Made by a program: the position numbers and the translations under genes. Below the pieces are notes generated by a model that had not been told where the DNA came from, did no database searches, and was given only the letters and a program-made list of their open reading frames with translations. A stretch of DNA of 64,000 nucleotides, taken from an uncultured Muribaculaceae bacterium (GTDB lineage Bacteria > Bacteroidota > Bacteroidia > Bacteroidales > Muribaculaceae). Positions 1-8,706 of this stretch are shown here, in pieces (positions within the stretch are counted from its first letter, which is position 1; the number at the start of each line of letters is the position of its first letter). The stretch lies in assembly GCA_904502025.1 (NCBI GenBank), contig CAJGDJ010000001.1, forward strand, positions 1 to 64,000, in the 5' to 3' direction.

Positions 1-551
1 AGGGACTTTGCTCATTTTTAGCAAACCACTGTAAATAGGATTTGGTAGAAGGTGAATAAAAGGCAGCTTTGAGGCAATTCCTCGTGTAATTTGCTGATGT
101 CCTCCAAATGGATTTTGCCAAGCCGGAAAACCGAAAAATATTATACCATTTTTACGTAGAAATGGTTTTATATTGCAGATAAACTCATGCTTAAAATTTG
201 GTTCAATATGCTCTATTACATCGTGAATAAGAATTATATCAAATCGTTCATCTTCGGTTTGTGGTTTCTCGGCAGAGATGAAATTTTGGCAAACAAAATC
301 ACCAGCGGCATATAATACTCAAAAAACTCTCGAGCTTGCTCAATGCGAGTTTTGCTAATATCAATACCTTTTACTTTGCAACCCAATATCGCAAATGGGA
401 GGAGGTTTCCCCCCTCACCACAGCCTATTTCGAGCACTCGTGTTTTTGCGGAAATTTCAATATGCTTTTTAAGGTAATCGATGTAATATTCACGAGCCGA
501 ATTTGCTAACTCGTTAAAATATTGCAATCTGTTAGAATGTCGTAGTTGCAT
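1..551 (-). pseudogene. class I SAM-dependent methyltransferase, frameshifted and cut by the window edge
   Basis: The N-terminal part (start ATG at 551) carries a Rossmann motif I, VLEIGCGEGGNLLP, followed by the acidic end of strand beta2 (VKGIDIS), typical of class I methyltransferases that modify small molecules or glycans. The frame that starts at 551 ends at 234. In the next frame the protein continues without a stop to base 1, reading through FDIILIHDVIEHIEP (motif IV/post-I type) and FLRKNGIIFFGFPAWQNPFG. The two halves join near 307-317, where the TATTATATG stretch appears to carry 2 extra bases; removing a TA there gives EYYAAGDF in one frame. So this is either a recent frameshift or a sequencing error in a short TA repeat. 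The substrate cannot be told. Confidence 0.75.
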
Positions 552-556
552 AATGA

Positions 557-901
557 TTAGTCTTGAATTAAATTGAAATTGAAATGAGAGTTCTCCTCGG
601 CATTGATGTTATTTACAATATTAATGCTCTGCCCTTCAAGGTTTATCGCTGCCCCCGATTTAATAGTACACCCATCAATAGTAATTTTTCCTTTTGTTTT
701 GATTGTTAGAGAAGTACCAGAATTTAATATTAGACCATGACCTAGTATAATATCACCTGTCGCATCAATAATACAATTTGCATTGTAATCAAATATTACA
801 TTCCCCGATTCTCTATTAGGGTCGGCATTAGAACCAATATTTACGGAACTAGCAAAATAGTGCCAAGGATTATTAATGATTTCATTTTGAATAAGTAAAG
901 T
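557..901 (-). pseudogene. orphan C-terminal surface-protein fragment (coathanger/GCX-like beta repeats) without a start codon
   Basis: Directly after the TGA of the preceding minus-strand gene, the same frame stays open for about 114 codons to a TAA at 557-559. It has no ATG, GTG or TTG. The translation has the rhythm of the short beta-strand stack found at the C-terminus of many Bacteroidota secreted proteins: NCIIDATGDIILGHGLILNS then GTSLTIKTKGKITIDGCTIK then SGAAINLEGQSINIVNN. It could be the remnant tail of a lost cargo gene, or a readthrough extension of the 623-residue protein. This fills the 350-base stretch between the methyltransferase and that gene. The domain assignment is by resemblance only. 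Confidence 0.5.
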
Positions 902-2773
902 TCATTTTTTTATAAATTTTGAGTTATATATTTTACCTTTATTGTCTAATACTTGAATCCCATAAATCCCTGGTTGATAATTATAAGTATTAAAAGTTAC
1001 GAAGTTTTCATTGGATTTGCCGTCGTCAATAGTTTGAGAAGTATTTAGATTTACAATCTTATAATGCGAGATTAAACGAGGAATGATAGACGAGTGGTCT
1101 AATTTTTTATTGGTGATAGATAGAGATAGAATGTTATTTTTTGCTGAAACCTCAAGATTATAAGCATTTTCAAGATATTCAATAAATTCATCACCACCCC
1201 AACATATAGTTTCACTTTGTTTTTCTCCATTGTCGTTAATAGCAGTTACAATAAAAGTGTTTTCAACAAAAGGGTCAACGTAGTCAAGATCAAGATACTC
1301 CATATTTGGATCAATATTTCGGATATATGTACCGTATTCGCATTCATGTCTCAATTCTAAAGATGTTGCACCAATTGTGTTAAAAGTAATGCGAGGTTCA
1401 GGGATAATCATTCTCATATCATCATATTGAGAATATAATGTAGAAACATCTAAATCTGGAGTTAAAGGTAAATAATCAAGGTATATATAGTGAACATATT
1501 CACTTCCATGTCCCGGTTCGTGTCTATATCTGAGGCGAGCACGAAGATATCCATCAGCATTTCGAGCCCAATCATCGCGATATTCTACCATAGATGGATT
1601 TACCTCAATAGAATTGGATAACCTTTCGGCAATTTTTACATAGGTACCATCGGTTTTTAATAATTCTAACTTTGTACCATACCAATTGCTTGAGATATCT
1701 CCATTATACACTTCAATATAACTATCATAATTGTTGGCTTTTGGAGTTAAGTTTTCTACTGAAGATAAGTTATATTCAATTGTTGTTTGATTGGTTAACA
1801 TTATTTCAGTTCCTAAATATGGAATTGCAGATGTGTTGGTTGATGAATAATTAGTAGGTTCTCCAACCGCGATTTGTTTAGAAAGATAAAATTGATTTCG
1901 TAGTAAATTTGTCAAATTATTACCAATTTTGTGCCATGAATATCCTTTTGGTAGATTTGCACGAAGAAATCCACATTCATTAGTTTGGGCCGATTCATCG
2001 GTTAGATAAAAGTAACTAATACCTTGTTGAAATGTTGTTGGTCCATAAAATGTAAAAGAACCAATGTTTATGTTTCCATTAGCATTGTTAGGGATAAAAT
2101 AGTCAAAAAGGGTTGCATCATCGCCATAGAAAGGTTCAAAAGAACCATTATTGTTGAATATTGTATTTTTTAATTCGCATCCTTTTGCAATTTCGCGTAA
2201 AATGATTGTAACTACATCATACTTATCTGATGGGGTATTCCCATCTGTCCCCCAATAATATCTGTCATCATTATTACTTAATGTTATGGTAATATCATCA
2301 TTATTTATAAAAACATTATTGAAATTCTCGTTAAAATAGCTTGTAAGAAATGAGGGGTTGTTGATTTGCATTGTTTTTACTGCTACTGCTGACACTCGTC
2401 GCTCATACCAATTTTGAGTTGTCTTGCTGTAATCTTTAGTTGTTGTTTGTGCAATTGCATTTCCAATGTTTGCTTTCCTTACTCTAATTTTTATTGTTGG
2501 ATATGCTTCAAAAAGTTGTTCTTCCCAAAGGTGTGCTGCATATTCTATTGCTCTTTTTTGAGAACTATTCCAATTAGATGGGTTATCATACCTCACATTA
2601 ATAACAGTTCCTTGAGCATTTGTTCCACGTTGTGTTAACGTTCCCTTCAAGTTGTGTGATAGTTCAACTTCAGAATATCCATTAGAAGTTATAGTAAACG
2701 AGTATTCTTGGGCGAACAAATCTACAATCGAGAGAAATAATCCCCCGATGAGAAATAATTTTAAAAAATTCAT
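902..2773 (-). CDS. large secreted protein, metzincin-like fold with degenerate zinc site and T9SS-type tail
   Basis: 623 residues with an N-terminal signal peptide (MNFLKLFLIGGLFLSIVDLFA). Residues 70-130 (AIEYAAHLWEEQL ... IKIRV) match the layout of Bacteroidota secreted metzincin-like proteins, in which a helix of the AxxYAxxIWxxxL type precedes the protease core. Where those proteins have a LHEIGHGLGF zinc helix, this one reads LREIAKGCEL (residues 192-201): the first and second histidines are R and K. Fibronectin-like segments follow, and the end (YQPGIYGIQVLDNKGKIYNSKFIKK) resembles a T9SS type A sorting tail. It is the last gene of a tight run with 3772-5499 and 2777-3769 (gaps of 2-3 bases), so it is probably cotranscribed. 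Exported and probably surface-attached; a catalytic role looks unlikely. Confidence 0.7.
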   Translation of the reverse strand: MNFLKLFLIGGLFLSIVDLFAQEYSFTITSNGYSEVELSHNLKGTLTQRGTNAQGTVINVRYDNPSNWNSSQKRAIEYAAHLWEEQLFEAYPTIKIRVRKANIGNAIAQTTTKDYSKTTQNWYERRVSAVAVKTMQINNPSFLTSYFNENFNNVFINNDDITITLSNNDDRYYWGTDGNTPSDKYDVVTIILREIAKGCELKNTIFNNNGSFEPFYGDDATLFDYFIPNNANGNINIGSFTFYGPTTFQQGISYFYLTDESAQTNECGFLRANLPKGYSWHKIGNNLTNLLRNQFYLSKQIAVGEPTNYSSTNTSAIPYLGTEIMLTNQTTIEYNLSSVENLTPKANNYDSYIEVYNGDISSNWYGTKLELLKTDGTYVKIAERLSNSIEVNPSMVEYRDDWARNADGYLRARLRYRHEPGHGSEYVHYIYLDYLPLTPDLDVSTLYSQYDDMRMIIPEPRITFNTIGATSLELRHECEYGTYIRNIDPNMEYLDLDYVDPFVENTFIVTAINDNGEKQSETICWGGDEFIEYLENAYNLEVSAKNNILSLSITNKKLDHSSIIPRLISHYKIVNLNTSQTIDDGKSNENFVTFNTYNYQPGIYGIQVLDNKGKIYNSKFIKK

Positions 2774-2776
2774 TGA

Positions 2777-3769
2777 TTAGTCGTTTTGGTAGATTTTAAA
2801 AGAATAAGATTTGTTATTATTAGAGACAGATAGGATATATATGCCATTTTCAATATCATCAATGTCCCAAATAATAGAGCTGTGAATATTACATTCTGCT
2901 ATTGTATTATTAATATTAACTCCAGAGATTGAATATAGTGAAAGATTATATAGTTGAGCATTTTCAACACCTGAAATTATAATATTGCCATTTACAAAAG
3001 ATGCTAGAGGATTATTGATACTATTGATTGTTACATTCTCAACTCCGGCATAATCTTTTACCTCAAATCGTTGTATTGCACTTTTCCCATATCTATTTTC
3101 GGTAAATATTTCAATTACATCATGGTCAAAGGCCCCTTCGTTATAATATTCCCCATAGCCGGGAGCATCAAAATTACGAATACCTGTATGGTAATTGTTT
3201 GTTGTGATAGTAGTTACTTTTAATGGCTTTACAGGGAAATCAGGTGAGTCCCAAGTCATTTTTATTTCACAACCAAAAAGTTCGTTATCGTCATTTGGTT
3301 CAGCATAAATAATATCTAAGACTTCAAAAGAATTCACTACAGGGGGCTCCGGAATAAGTTTTAACTTTACCGGAATAGAATACACCCACCCTTTAGAGGT
3401 GTTAGCCGTAATTGAAGCATTGACATATTCGGTGGTTGAGTTCCAAGATAATTCTGATTTGGTTTGAGGAAGAGAAATTGTTTTATCTAAAGTTTCTAAA
3501 CAAAACGAATATGACATTCCTTTTAATGGGTTGTAAATTTGATAAGCCGATGTTGCAGAATTACAATCAAGGCAAACTCTTGTTTCCCATTGAGTCGATT
3601 CATTAGCAGTATCGCCCACAAGAGAAAAGTTACAATTGTCGTAATATGATATTGTTGGGATAGAGTCAATTGCGATTTCCTCTCCGTTAATAGACACTTT
3701 AATATATTTTTGTGCATGGATAAACGGAGCAATTAATAATGCAACAATAATAAAGATTATCTTTTTCAT
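2777..3769 (-). CDS. secreted protein of unknown function with T9SS type A-like C-terminus
   Basis: 330 residues. A signal peptide (MKKIIFIIVALLIAPFIHAQ) is followed by a beta-rich region with no family I recognise. The last 75 residues (LYNLSLYSISGVNIN ... IENGIYILSVSNNNKSYSFKIY) have the spacing of a type A sorting domain, so it is likely exported through T9SS. The start lies 2 bases after the stop of the 575-residue upstream gene and its stop lies 3 bases before the next start, so the three genes form one transcription unit. It may be a partner of the two pseudo-metzincins on either side; that is inference from position only. Confidence 0.65.
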   Translation of the reverse strand: MKKIIFIIVALLIAPFIHAQKYIKVSINGEEIAIDSIPTISYYDNCNFSLVGDTANESTQWETRVCLDCNSATSAYQIYNPLKGMSYSFCLETLDKTISLPQTKSELSWNSTTEYVNASITANTSKGWVYSIPVKLKLIPEPPVVNSFEVLDIIYAEPNDDNELFGCEIKMTWDSPDFPVKPLKVTTITTNNYHTGIRNFDAPGYGEYYNEGAFDHDVIEIFTENRYGKSAIQRFEVKDYAGVENVTINSINNPLASFVNGNIIISGVENAQLYNLSLYSISGVNINNTIAECNIHSSIIWDIDDIENGIYILSVSNNNKSYSFKIYQND

Positions 3770-3771
3770 GA

Positions 3772-5499
3772 TTAAAATGTTATTTTGTTAATAGATTTTT
3801 CCCCTGTGTTATAAACATTCTCCTTAATATAAAGGCCTTTTGGCAATTGAATATTGTTATAATTTCCAGAACGAGAAATTAATTTTTGTCCAGACAAACT
3901 AAAAATATTTATAGTTACAATTTCAGGAGACTGAAACTTCCCTATTTCAACATTCGTTTCAATTTGATTGGCAATTGGAAGTTCTATTGGTTCTGTAATT
4001 GGTTTTGTGATATCTATTCCGTTTAAGTCATAACAAATTTCATCAGATTGACCGTAGTCGTTAAAAGCTCTGACTGTAAATGAGAAATAAGAGCCTTTGA
4101 TTATATATGGATTTATCCAAGTTGCAAACCCTGATTGTCGAATGTCATAATCCGTCATTGAAGATATTACAGGATTGTATTCTGTAATGTTATAACGATT
4201 TGCTCCATAAGCATTGATGCCAAATGTGAGTTGATATCTGCCATTAATCAGTTGGCTATTCATAAGCCACATCTTTGGGGTTGAGGGACGAAATTCGACA
4301 AATAATGAACATGACGCAGTCTTTGTCTCTCCACTATCAGTAGTTCCTGATGCCGAGATAAGGCATTTAATATATCCTTCTGCAGTGCGATAATCATTTT
4401 GACTAAAATCTTCGGGTAATGATATTGAGAAATTATTGCCAGTAGAATATTGGATTAATTCTGTTGACATGTCATTTTTTAATATCTCAAATCTCCATTC
4501 TGTATTGTTTATTTTTAATCCGTATGTAGAAAAAATAAATTCTTTAGAAGGGTCTAATGGGACAATCCCTGTTTCATCGATATCGTGACAAATAATCCTT
4601 AAATTTTTTTCTTTCCACCCGATTGTTTCAAGAATATCGATTATTTTTTCTCCGATAGTATGACATCTTCCATTGACTTCTGGATACATTAATGCTTTTT
4701 CTTGGTCTGGAGTTTCCTCAGTAGCAAAATATTTAAGAGTAACGTAATTCTTATATGTTGATGGTGAATGTAATTGATAATCTGAATAATTGTCAAAAGC
4801 AAAATATGTATTATTCTTTATGAAATTTCTGAAATCAGTTGATTTGCTTTTTAATGAAGATAGTCGTGTGTTATTTCCATCCCGAACAAAAGTATCGAAG
4901 ATGTATGGGATATCATAACGAGATGCTTGAGCAATTGTAGTTCCTGATACTGAACTTCCAAATCCCAATCCAAAACCAATAGCTCTTAATGCCTGAGTAA
5001 CAAAATCATACTTGCCATTTGGGATAGGTATTGACGAATCTATATTAAAATGCCAAATGGATTTATCACTATTAAAGTGAATTGTAATATCTATTTCGGA
5101 TGATGGAGCATCAAAAAGATAATTATAAAGAGATGATGGATAACTTATTTGAGTAGAATCACATGTTAATATAGTCGTTGAAGCCTTATAAGCTAATGTT
5201 GTAGAAGAACAATTGAAATCAGCAATGACATTAATTGAGGCTGATGCAGGCAAAGCATGTGCCCAAATTTCTAAAGCATAACGGAGTGCAACTTCCTCTT
5301 CGACCGTAAATCCAGATGGAGAAAATGTTATATTCGCAGATTTTGTTGGTTTATAAGTTTCAAGAGTAGGGCGTTTGTTGATGCTTAAAAAATCAGCAGT
5401 AGCGGGAGGTAATTCGCATTCAAATTCTAAAGTTTCTGCGTTTACTAAAGAGAAACATACAATTAATATTGAAGAAATAAATATCTTTTTAAAATTCAT
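3772..5499 (-). CDS. large secreted pseudo-metzincin-like protein with T9SS-type tail
   Basis: 575 residues with a signal peptide (first 21 residues, ending VNA). Residues 68-93 (EEVALRYALEIWAHALPASASINV) and 163-180 (KYDFVTQALRAIGFGLGF) align position by position with Bacteroidota metzincin-like proteins whose second motif is ALHEIGHGLGF. Here all three key residues of HExxH are replaced: H to R, E to A, H to F, while the flanking AL, IG and GLGF are kept. That pattern suggests a pseudo-protease that kept its fold. The C-terminus (VTINIFSLSGQKLISRSGN ... LPKGLYI) is a T9SS type A-like tail. First cargo gene after the DUF3244 gene, separated by 143 bases containing a stem-loop. Confidence 0.72.
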   Translation of the reverse strand: MNFKKIFISSILIVCFSLVNAETLEFECELPPATADFLSINKRPTLETYKPTKSANITFSPSGFTVEEEVALRYALEIWAHALPASASINVIADFNCSSTTLAYKASTTILTCDSTQISYPSSLYNYLFDAPSSEIDITIHFNSDKSIWHFNIDSSIPIPNGKYDFVTQALRAIGFGLGFGSSVSGTTIAQASRYDIPYIFDTFVRDGNNTRLSSLKSKSTDFRNFIKNNTYFAFDNYSDYQLHSPSTYKNYVTLKYFATEETPDQEKALMYPEVNGRCHTIGEKIIDILETIGWKEKNLRIICHDIDETGIVPLDPSKEFIFSTYGLKINNTEWRFEILKNDMSTELIQYSTGNNFSISLPEDFSQNDYRTAEGYIKCLISASGTTDSGETKTASCSLFVEFRPSTPKMWLMNSQLINGRYQLTFGINAYGANRYNITEYNPVISSMTDYDIRQSGFATWINPYIIKGSYFSFTVRAFNDYGQSDEICYDLNGIDITKPITEPIELPIANQIETNVEIGKFQSPEIVTINIFSLSGQKLISRSGNYNNIQLPKGLYIKENVYNTGEKSINKITF

Positions 5500-5548
5500 G
5501 TTTTTAATAAATTAAAAGAGAAAAGTTTAATAATTATATTATGAAAAT

Positions 5549-5600
5549 TGCCTTAAGTGTTTTTGTGGAATAGAAGATCGATAATGTAAAAATTAAGGCA
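5549..5600 (-). terminator. intercistronic stem-loop between DUF3244 and the cargo genes
   Basis: Arms TGCCTTAA (5549-5556) and TTAAGGCA (5593-5600) are perfect complements around a 36-base loop; on the minus strand the second arm is followed by ATTTTCATAATAT. It could act as a weak terminator or processing site that makes the small upstream gene more abundant than the cargo. Confidence 0.35.
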
Positions 5601-5642
5601 TTTCTCTTATGGTTATAAATGAAGGATAATTGGGTTGAGCAA

Positions 5643-6023
5643 TTATATAGAGAAGCTACCGGAGTAGCATGAGCCATCAAGGGTAACTATTGTGATGTAA
5701 TAGTCGCCGGCAGAGGTTGATGTAGTGATTGACGCAGAGCCAAAGGCTGAATCTTCGGTTTGTTGCCACACTTCACCAGTAGTTTCGTTAATTACTGAAA
5801 TTTCCACCTCGCCCATGTCATAGGCAAATTGGAGATAAATCACACCATTTTGATAGTACGCCATGATGTCACTTCCATAATTGGGTGTACGAGGTTTTTG
5901 AAGCGATTTCTCCTCTTCTTCAATAGCAATAGGAGTAAATTCTTTCTTTGACTCTTCTGCCATACAAACAATGCTAGGCAGAGAAAATAAAAAGGATAAT
6001 AAAAATAAAATAACTTTTTTCAT
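5643..6023 (-). CDS. DUF3244 small secreted protein, copy 1
   Basis: 126 residues with a signal peptide ending near CMA, a charged linker (SKKEFTPIAIEEEEKSLQ), and a C-terminal domain of about 85 residues that matches DUF3244: PRTPNYG, IYLQFAYDMGEVEISVINET, GEVWQQTED, SAGDYYITIVT and a final GSCYSGSFSI. The family is a small immunoglobulin-like beta sandwich in Bacteroidales with no settled function. It is 75-80% identical by eye to the second copy at 29000-29359 over this domain, and both lie immediately downstream of a TPR/HTH regulator gene and upstream of secreted cargo. It may be a cargo chaperone, inhibitor or signal for the regulator; none of this is shown by sequence. Confidence 0.85.
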   Translation of the reverse strand: MKKVILFLLSFLFSLPSIVCMAEESKKEFTPIAIEEEEKSLQKPRTPNYGSDIMAYYQNGVIYLQFAYDMGEVEISVINETTGEVWQQTEDSAFGSASITTSTSAGDYYITIVTLDGSCYSGSFSI

Positions 6024-6048
6024 AATTACAATAATTTTGAATTCGCAT

Positions 6049-6056
6049 CAAAATTA
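6049..6056 (-). promoter_or_regulatory. -7 box (TAATTTTG) of the DUF3244 copy 1 operon
   Basis: Matches the Bacteroidota TAnnTTTG -7 element and would start transcription about 20 bases before the DUF3244 ATG at 6023. No clear -33 TTTG is seen. Confidence 0.4.
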
Positions 6057-6088
6057 AGTTGAATGAAAAAATATTTAAGCATTTTCCT

Positions 6089-6110
6089 GCGTGCATTTTG
6101 CGTGCATTTT
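6089..6110. repeat. two exact tandem 11-bp repeats upstream of the DUF3244 promoter
   Basis: GCGTGCATTTT occurs twice back to back (6089-6099, 6100-6110), and a partial copy, GCATTTT, lies at 6079-6085. The repeats sit 33-54 bases upstream of the candidate -7 box, where an activator site would be expected. The TPR/HTH regulator encoded next door is an obvious candidate binder (inference). Confidence 0.5.
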
Positions 6111-6116
6111 TCCTTA

Positions 6117-6125
6117 GGGGGGGGG
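6117..6125. repeat. G9 homopolymer between regulator and DUF3244 gene
   Basis: An uninterrupted run of nine G (plus strand) lies 22 bases past the regulator stop, adjacent to the tandem repeats. Such tracts can change length by slippage. Confidence 0.6.
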
Positions 6126-6147
6126 TAAAGTATTGATATGTAAGATA

Positions 6148-7851
6148 TTATAGCGAGTTGATAAATTCATCAAAATCATGTGTAGAACCTTGCTTTTTAA
6201 ATAATTTATAATATAAGCGACTTCGTAAAGGGGACATTGTGTGCCTACTTCGATTTGTAATATTGGCAATTTCAGTTGGAGAAAATTTACTTTTTAAAAG
6301 CAAACACACTTGATATTCGATATCGCTTAATTTAGCTAAATTGTATAGCACATTTTTAAACCCAGGGAATTGTAGGTTAATGTAATTATCAAGTTGTTCC
6401 CAATCCTCATTGGTGGGGTTGGTGTTTTTATCAAGTACTTTACGGAATCGAGTTGCTATGTCCGATGCTTTAATTGTATTAGTTGCTTCCTCGCGTAATT
6501 TTGCTTGTTGGGTATATAATTGCAAAGATTCTTTTTGTATTTCAAGTTCAATAATTAAACTTTGAGATTTATTAGTTTCGTTAGCCAAAAGGTCTTCAAG
6601 TTCGCTGATTCGGTTTTCGGCATTTGATATGAGGTTTTTAGATTGATAATGTTCACTTAAAATGCGATTAATCCTCTCTTTTTGAACCTTATTTCTTATT
6701 CGCTGGATATATATAATGAAAATGGCAATTAATAATATGGCAACTGAGATTATTATAATAAATAAAATTTGATTTTTTTGTGTTTTAACTTCTAAATTTG
6801 CATTTTTTGCTTGACTTTCAAAATAATCTCGTAAGAGACTCATTACCGATTGTTGCCATATTTCTTTGGTTGTTTCGTTTAATCGTTTCGTTTGTAAATA
6901 AAGGTTGTCAAAAGCATATTTGTAATCTTTGTCATTGTAAGAAATAATGTATTCCGACTGAGTTATGGCTATACTATCATTTTTGTCGAGTATCTTATTT
7001 TTTGCTAAATCTAAATAATATTTTGTACTATCTTGAAGACCTTCTTTTGAGTATATATTTGCCAAATGTGCGAGTGATTTTGACGAAAGACGATGATTAT
7101 ATTTGTTTTGCAACGAAGTTAAAATTAGTTTTGCCTGAGAGTCTTTTTGGTTATTCCATAAAAGGTGTGAATATGATTCTAATACCTCTGCCACAAATAT
7201 AGTATCGCAATTTGTAATTGCATAATCAATAAGTTCCTTAAAAATCTTTTGACTCTCATAAAAATCTCCGTTATTATTGTGAGAAATAGCCAATGAAAAA
7301 TATGCGTATTTCTCATGTGGTTGTTTGTTGATTTTGTGAAAATATAAATAACTGAGTCTGTTATAATTTATACTCTCATTATGATTGTGTATTTTATTAT
7401 ATATATCACCTAAAGTGCCGTAAATAAGACCTAAATAAAAATCATTATTTAACTCTTTAGCAAAGTTTTCGGCTTTTAAGCATGAAATAATTGCGTCGGA
7501 GAGTTTGTTTTGATTTAATAAGATTTTGCCATAATAATAATGCGTGAGCATTGCATAATGAGGGGCGTCGCCGTCGGCAAAGTTTTTAACGGCAGGAGCT
7601 ATTATTGAGTCAGATGTGAGGTCGATATAATTTTTGTCGAGGGCTTGAGAAAGCAGAAGGGCATAAATGGCTCGTCCGCGCTCGGTGGTTAGGGTTGAAT
7701 ATTCAATACTATCTTGGAGAATTGACAAAGCCACTTCGCAACTGTCGTTCATAATAGTTTCAGCTCTATTGAGCAATTGACTATTACGGCTCTTTTCACC
7801 GCAAGCAGTGAGGAGCAAAATGGATAATATGACAGCGAAGATGTGTTTCAT
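6148..7851 (-). CDS. membrane-spanning TPR regulator with LuxR-like C-terminal HTH, copy 1
   Basis: 567 residues. A lipoprotein signal (MKHIFAVILSILLLTACGE, lipobox Cys17) precedes about 320 residues of helical TPR-type repeats (for example HYYYGKILLNQNKLSDAI, residues 104-121). There is one strong membrane span (361-382), a coiled coil (about 386-450), and a C-terminal HTH (508-555: LSDIEYQVCLLLKSKFSPTEIANIT) of the LuxR/GerE kind. The predicted topology is periplasmic TPR, cytoplasmic HTH: a one-component transmembrane regulator. Its first 19 residues are nearly identical to those of the gene at 29511-31256. It sits just upstream of the DUF3244 gene and its cargo, which it probably controls. 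The ligand is unknown. Confidence 0.78.
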   Translation of the reverse strand: MKHIFAVILSILLLTACGEKSRNSQLLNRAETIMNDSCEVALSILQDSIEYSTLTTERGRAIYALLLSQALDKNYIDLTSDSIIAPAVKNFADGDAPHYAMLTHYYYGKILLNQNKLSDAIISCLKAENFAKELNNDFYLGLIYGTLGDIYNKIHNHNESINYNRLSYLYFHKINKQPHEKYAYFSLAISHNNNGDFYESQKIFKELIDYAITNCDTIFVAEVLESYSHLLWNNQKDSQAKLILTSLQNKYNHRLSSKSLAHLANIYSKEGLQDSTKYYLDLAKNKILDKNDSIAITQSEYIISYNDKDYKYAFDNLYLQTKRLNETTKEIWQQSVMSLLRDYFESQAKNANLEVKTQKNQILFIIIISVAILLIAIFIIYIQRIRNKVQKERINRILSEHYQSKNLISNAENRISELEDLLANETNKSQSLIIELEIQKESLQLYTQQAKLREEATNTIKASDIATRFRKVLDKNTNPTNEDWEQLDNYINLQFPGFKNVLYNLAKLSDIEYQVCLLLKSKFSPTEIANITNRSRHTMSPLRSRLYYKLFKKQGSTHDFDEFINSL

Positions 7852-7890
7852 CTTTCAAACACTCCTTTGAAAATTAGCCAATTGTGAATA

Positions 7891-8694
7891 TTACTTGAAA
7901 CGCCAAGTGATTGTGCCGCGTTGTTCTTGAGTTTCGGTTTTGGATACAGAGAAACTGCATTGTAAAGACGCTTGTTCGCAACGTGTGCGAGTGGCAGCAT
8001 CGGCGTATGCCGGACCCTCTCCACTTATTACTTTGGCTGAAACAACTTTGCCTTGTGGGTTAACGCTCACTGCAACAACAATAGAACCGGCTTTTGTGCT
8101 TGATGCTTTTACCCAATGTGCGAGTGTGCGTCCTCCAACATTCGTTCCGGGAGCTCCCGATGTAGCTCCGGTTTCGCTATTGCCGTCGGCTTGTCCGGGT
8201 TTTCCTTTGCCGTTAGAATTAGATGATTTACTATTGCCGGCAAAGGCATTTTTCATTTGATTTTGTATTTGTTGTTGTTTTTCCTTTTCTATACGAGCTT
8301 TTTCGGCAGCGGCAAGTTCTTCGGCAGTGGGTCCCGGCTTTTGAGTTTCGGGCTTCTGCTCTACTTTCATAGGCGATTCCTGTGAAGAAGTAACCACTTG
8401 TGATGGAGTGCCTTGCGACCCTGCATTTTCAAAGTCATCGGCTGTGAGAGCTTCATTTTCGTTTGCCGATGCAGCCTGCTCTTGTTGGGTGCTCTCAAGT
8501 TGAGGTTGCATCACATCACCGAGCATCACATACTCTCCTCCAAAAAGAATTTCACTTGAATCGCGAGGAGGCCATTCGGCATCGGTTTTGGGGGTATGCT
8601 CAATGACAAAACAAAGAGTAATCACGAGTAGTAACACGTGAAAAACTATAGTGCCTGCGATGGCAATGATGCGTGATTTGTTTGATGATTCCAT
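7891..8694 (-). CDS. tonB: TonB family energy transducer
   Basis: 267 residues. One N-terminal membrane span (IIAIAGTIVFHVLLLVITLCFV, about 8-30), a low-complexity linker rich in E, Q and K rather than the classic Pro-Lys rod, then a TonB_C-type domain (GGRTLAHWVKASSTKAGSIVVAVSVNPQGKV ... ASLQCSFSVSK). It transfers proton-motive energy from ExbB/ExbD to outer-membrane receptors such as SusC proteins. It follows exbB and exbD in the same strand with gaps of 5 and 12 bases, so the three form one operon. The ATG at 8694 precedes the membrane span. Confidence 0.88.
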   Translation of the reverse strand: MESSNKSRIIAIAGTIVFHVLLLVITLCFVIEHTPKTDAEWPPRDSSEILFGGEYVMLGDVMQPQLESTQQEQAASANENEALTADDFENAGSQGTPSQVVTSSQESPMKVEQKPETQKPGPTAEELAAAEKARIEKEKQQQIQNQMKNAFAGNSKSSNSNGKGKPGQADGNSETGATSGAPGTNVGGRTLAHWVKASSTKAGSIVVAVSVNPQGKVVSAKVISGEGPAYADAATRTRCEQASLQCSFSVSKTETQEQRGTITWRFK

Positions 8695-8706
8695 CGCTAA
8701 AGTGTG

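Noticed and set aside
7940..8260. 106-residue plus-strand frame inside tonB
   Set aside because: Fully antisense to tonB, Ala/Pro-rich composition arises from the complement of the TonB linker; no promoter or independent domain.
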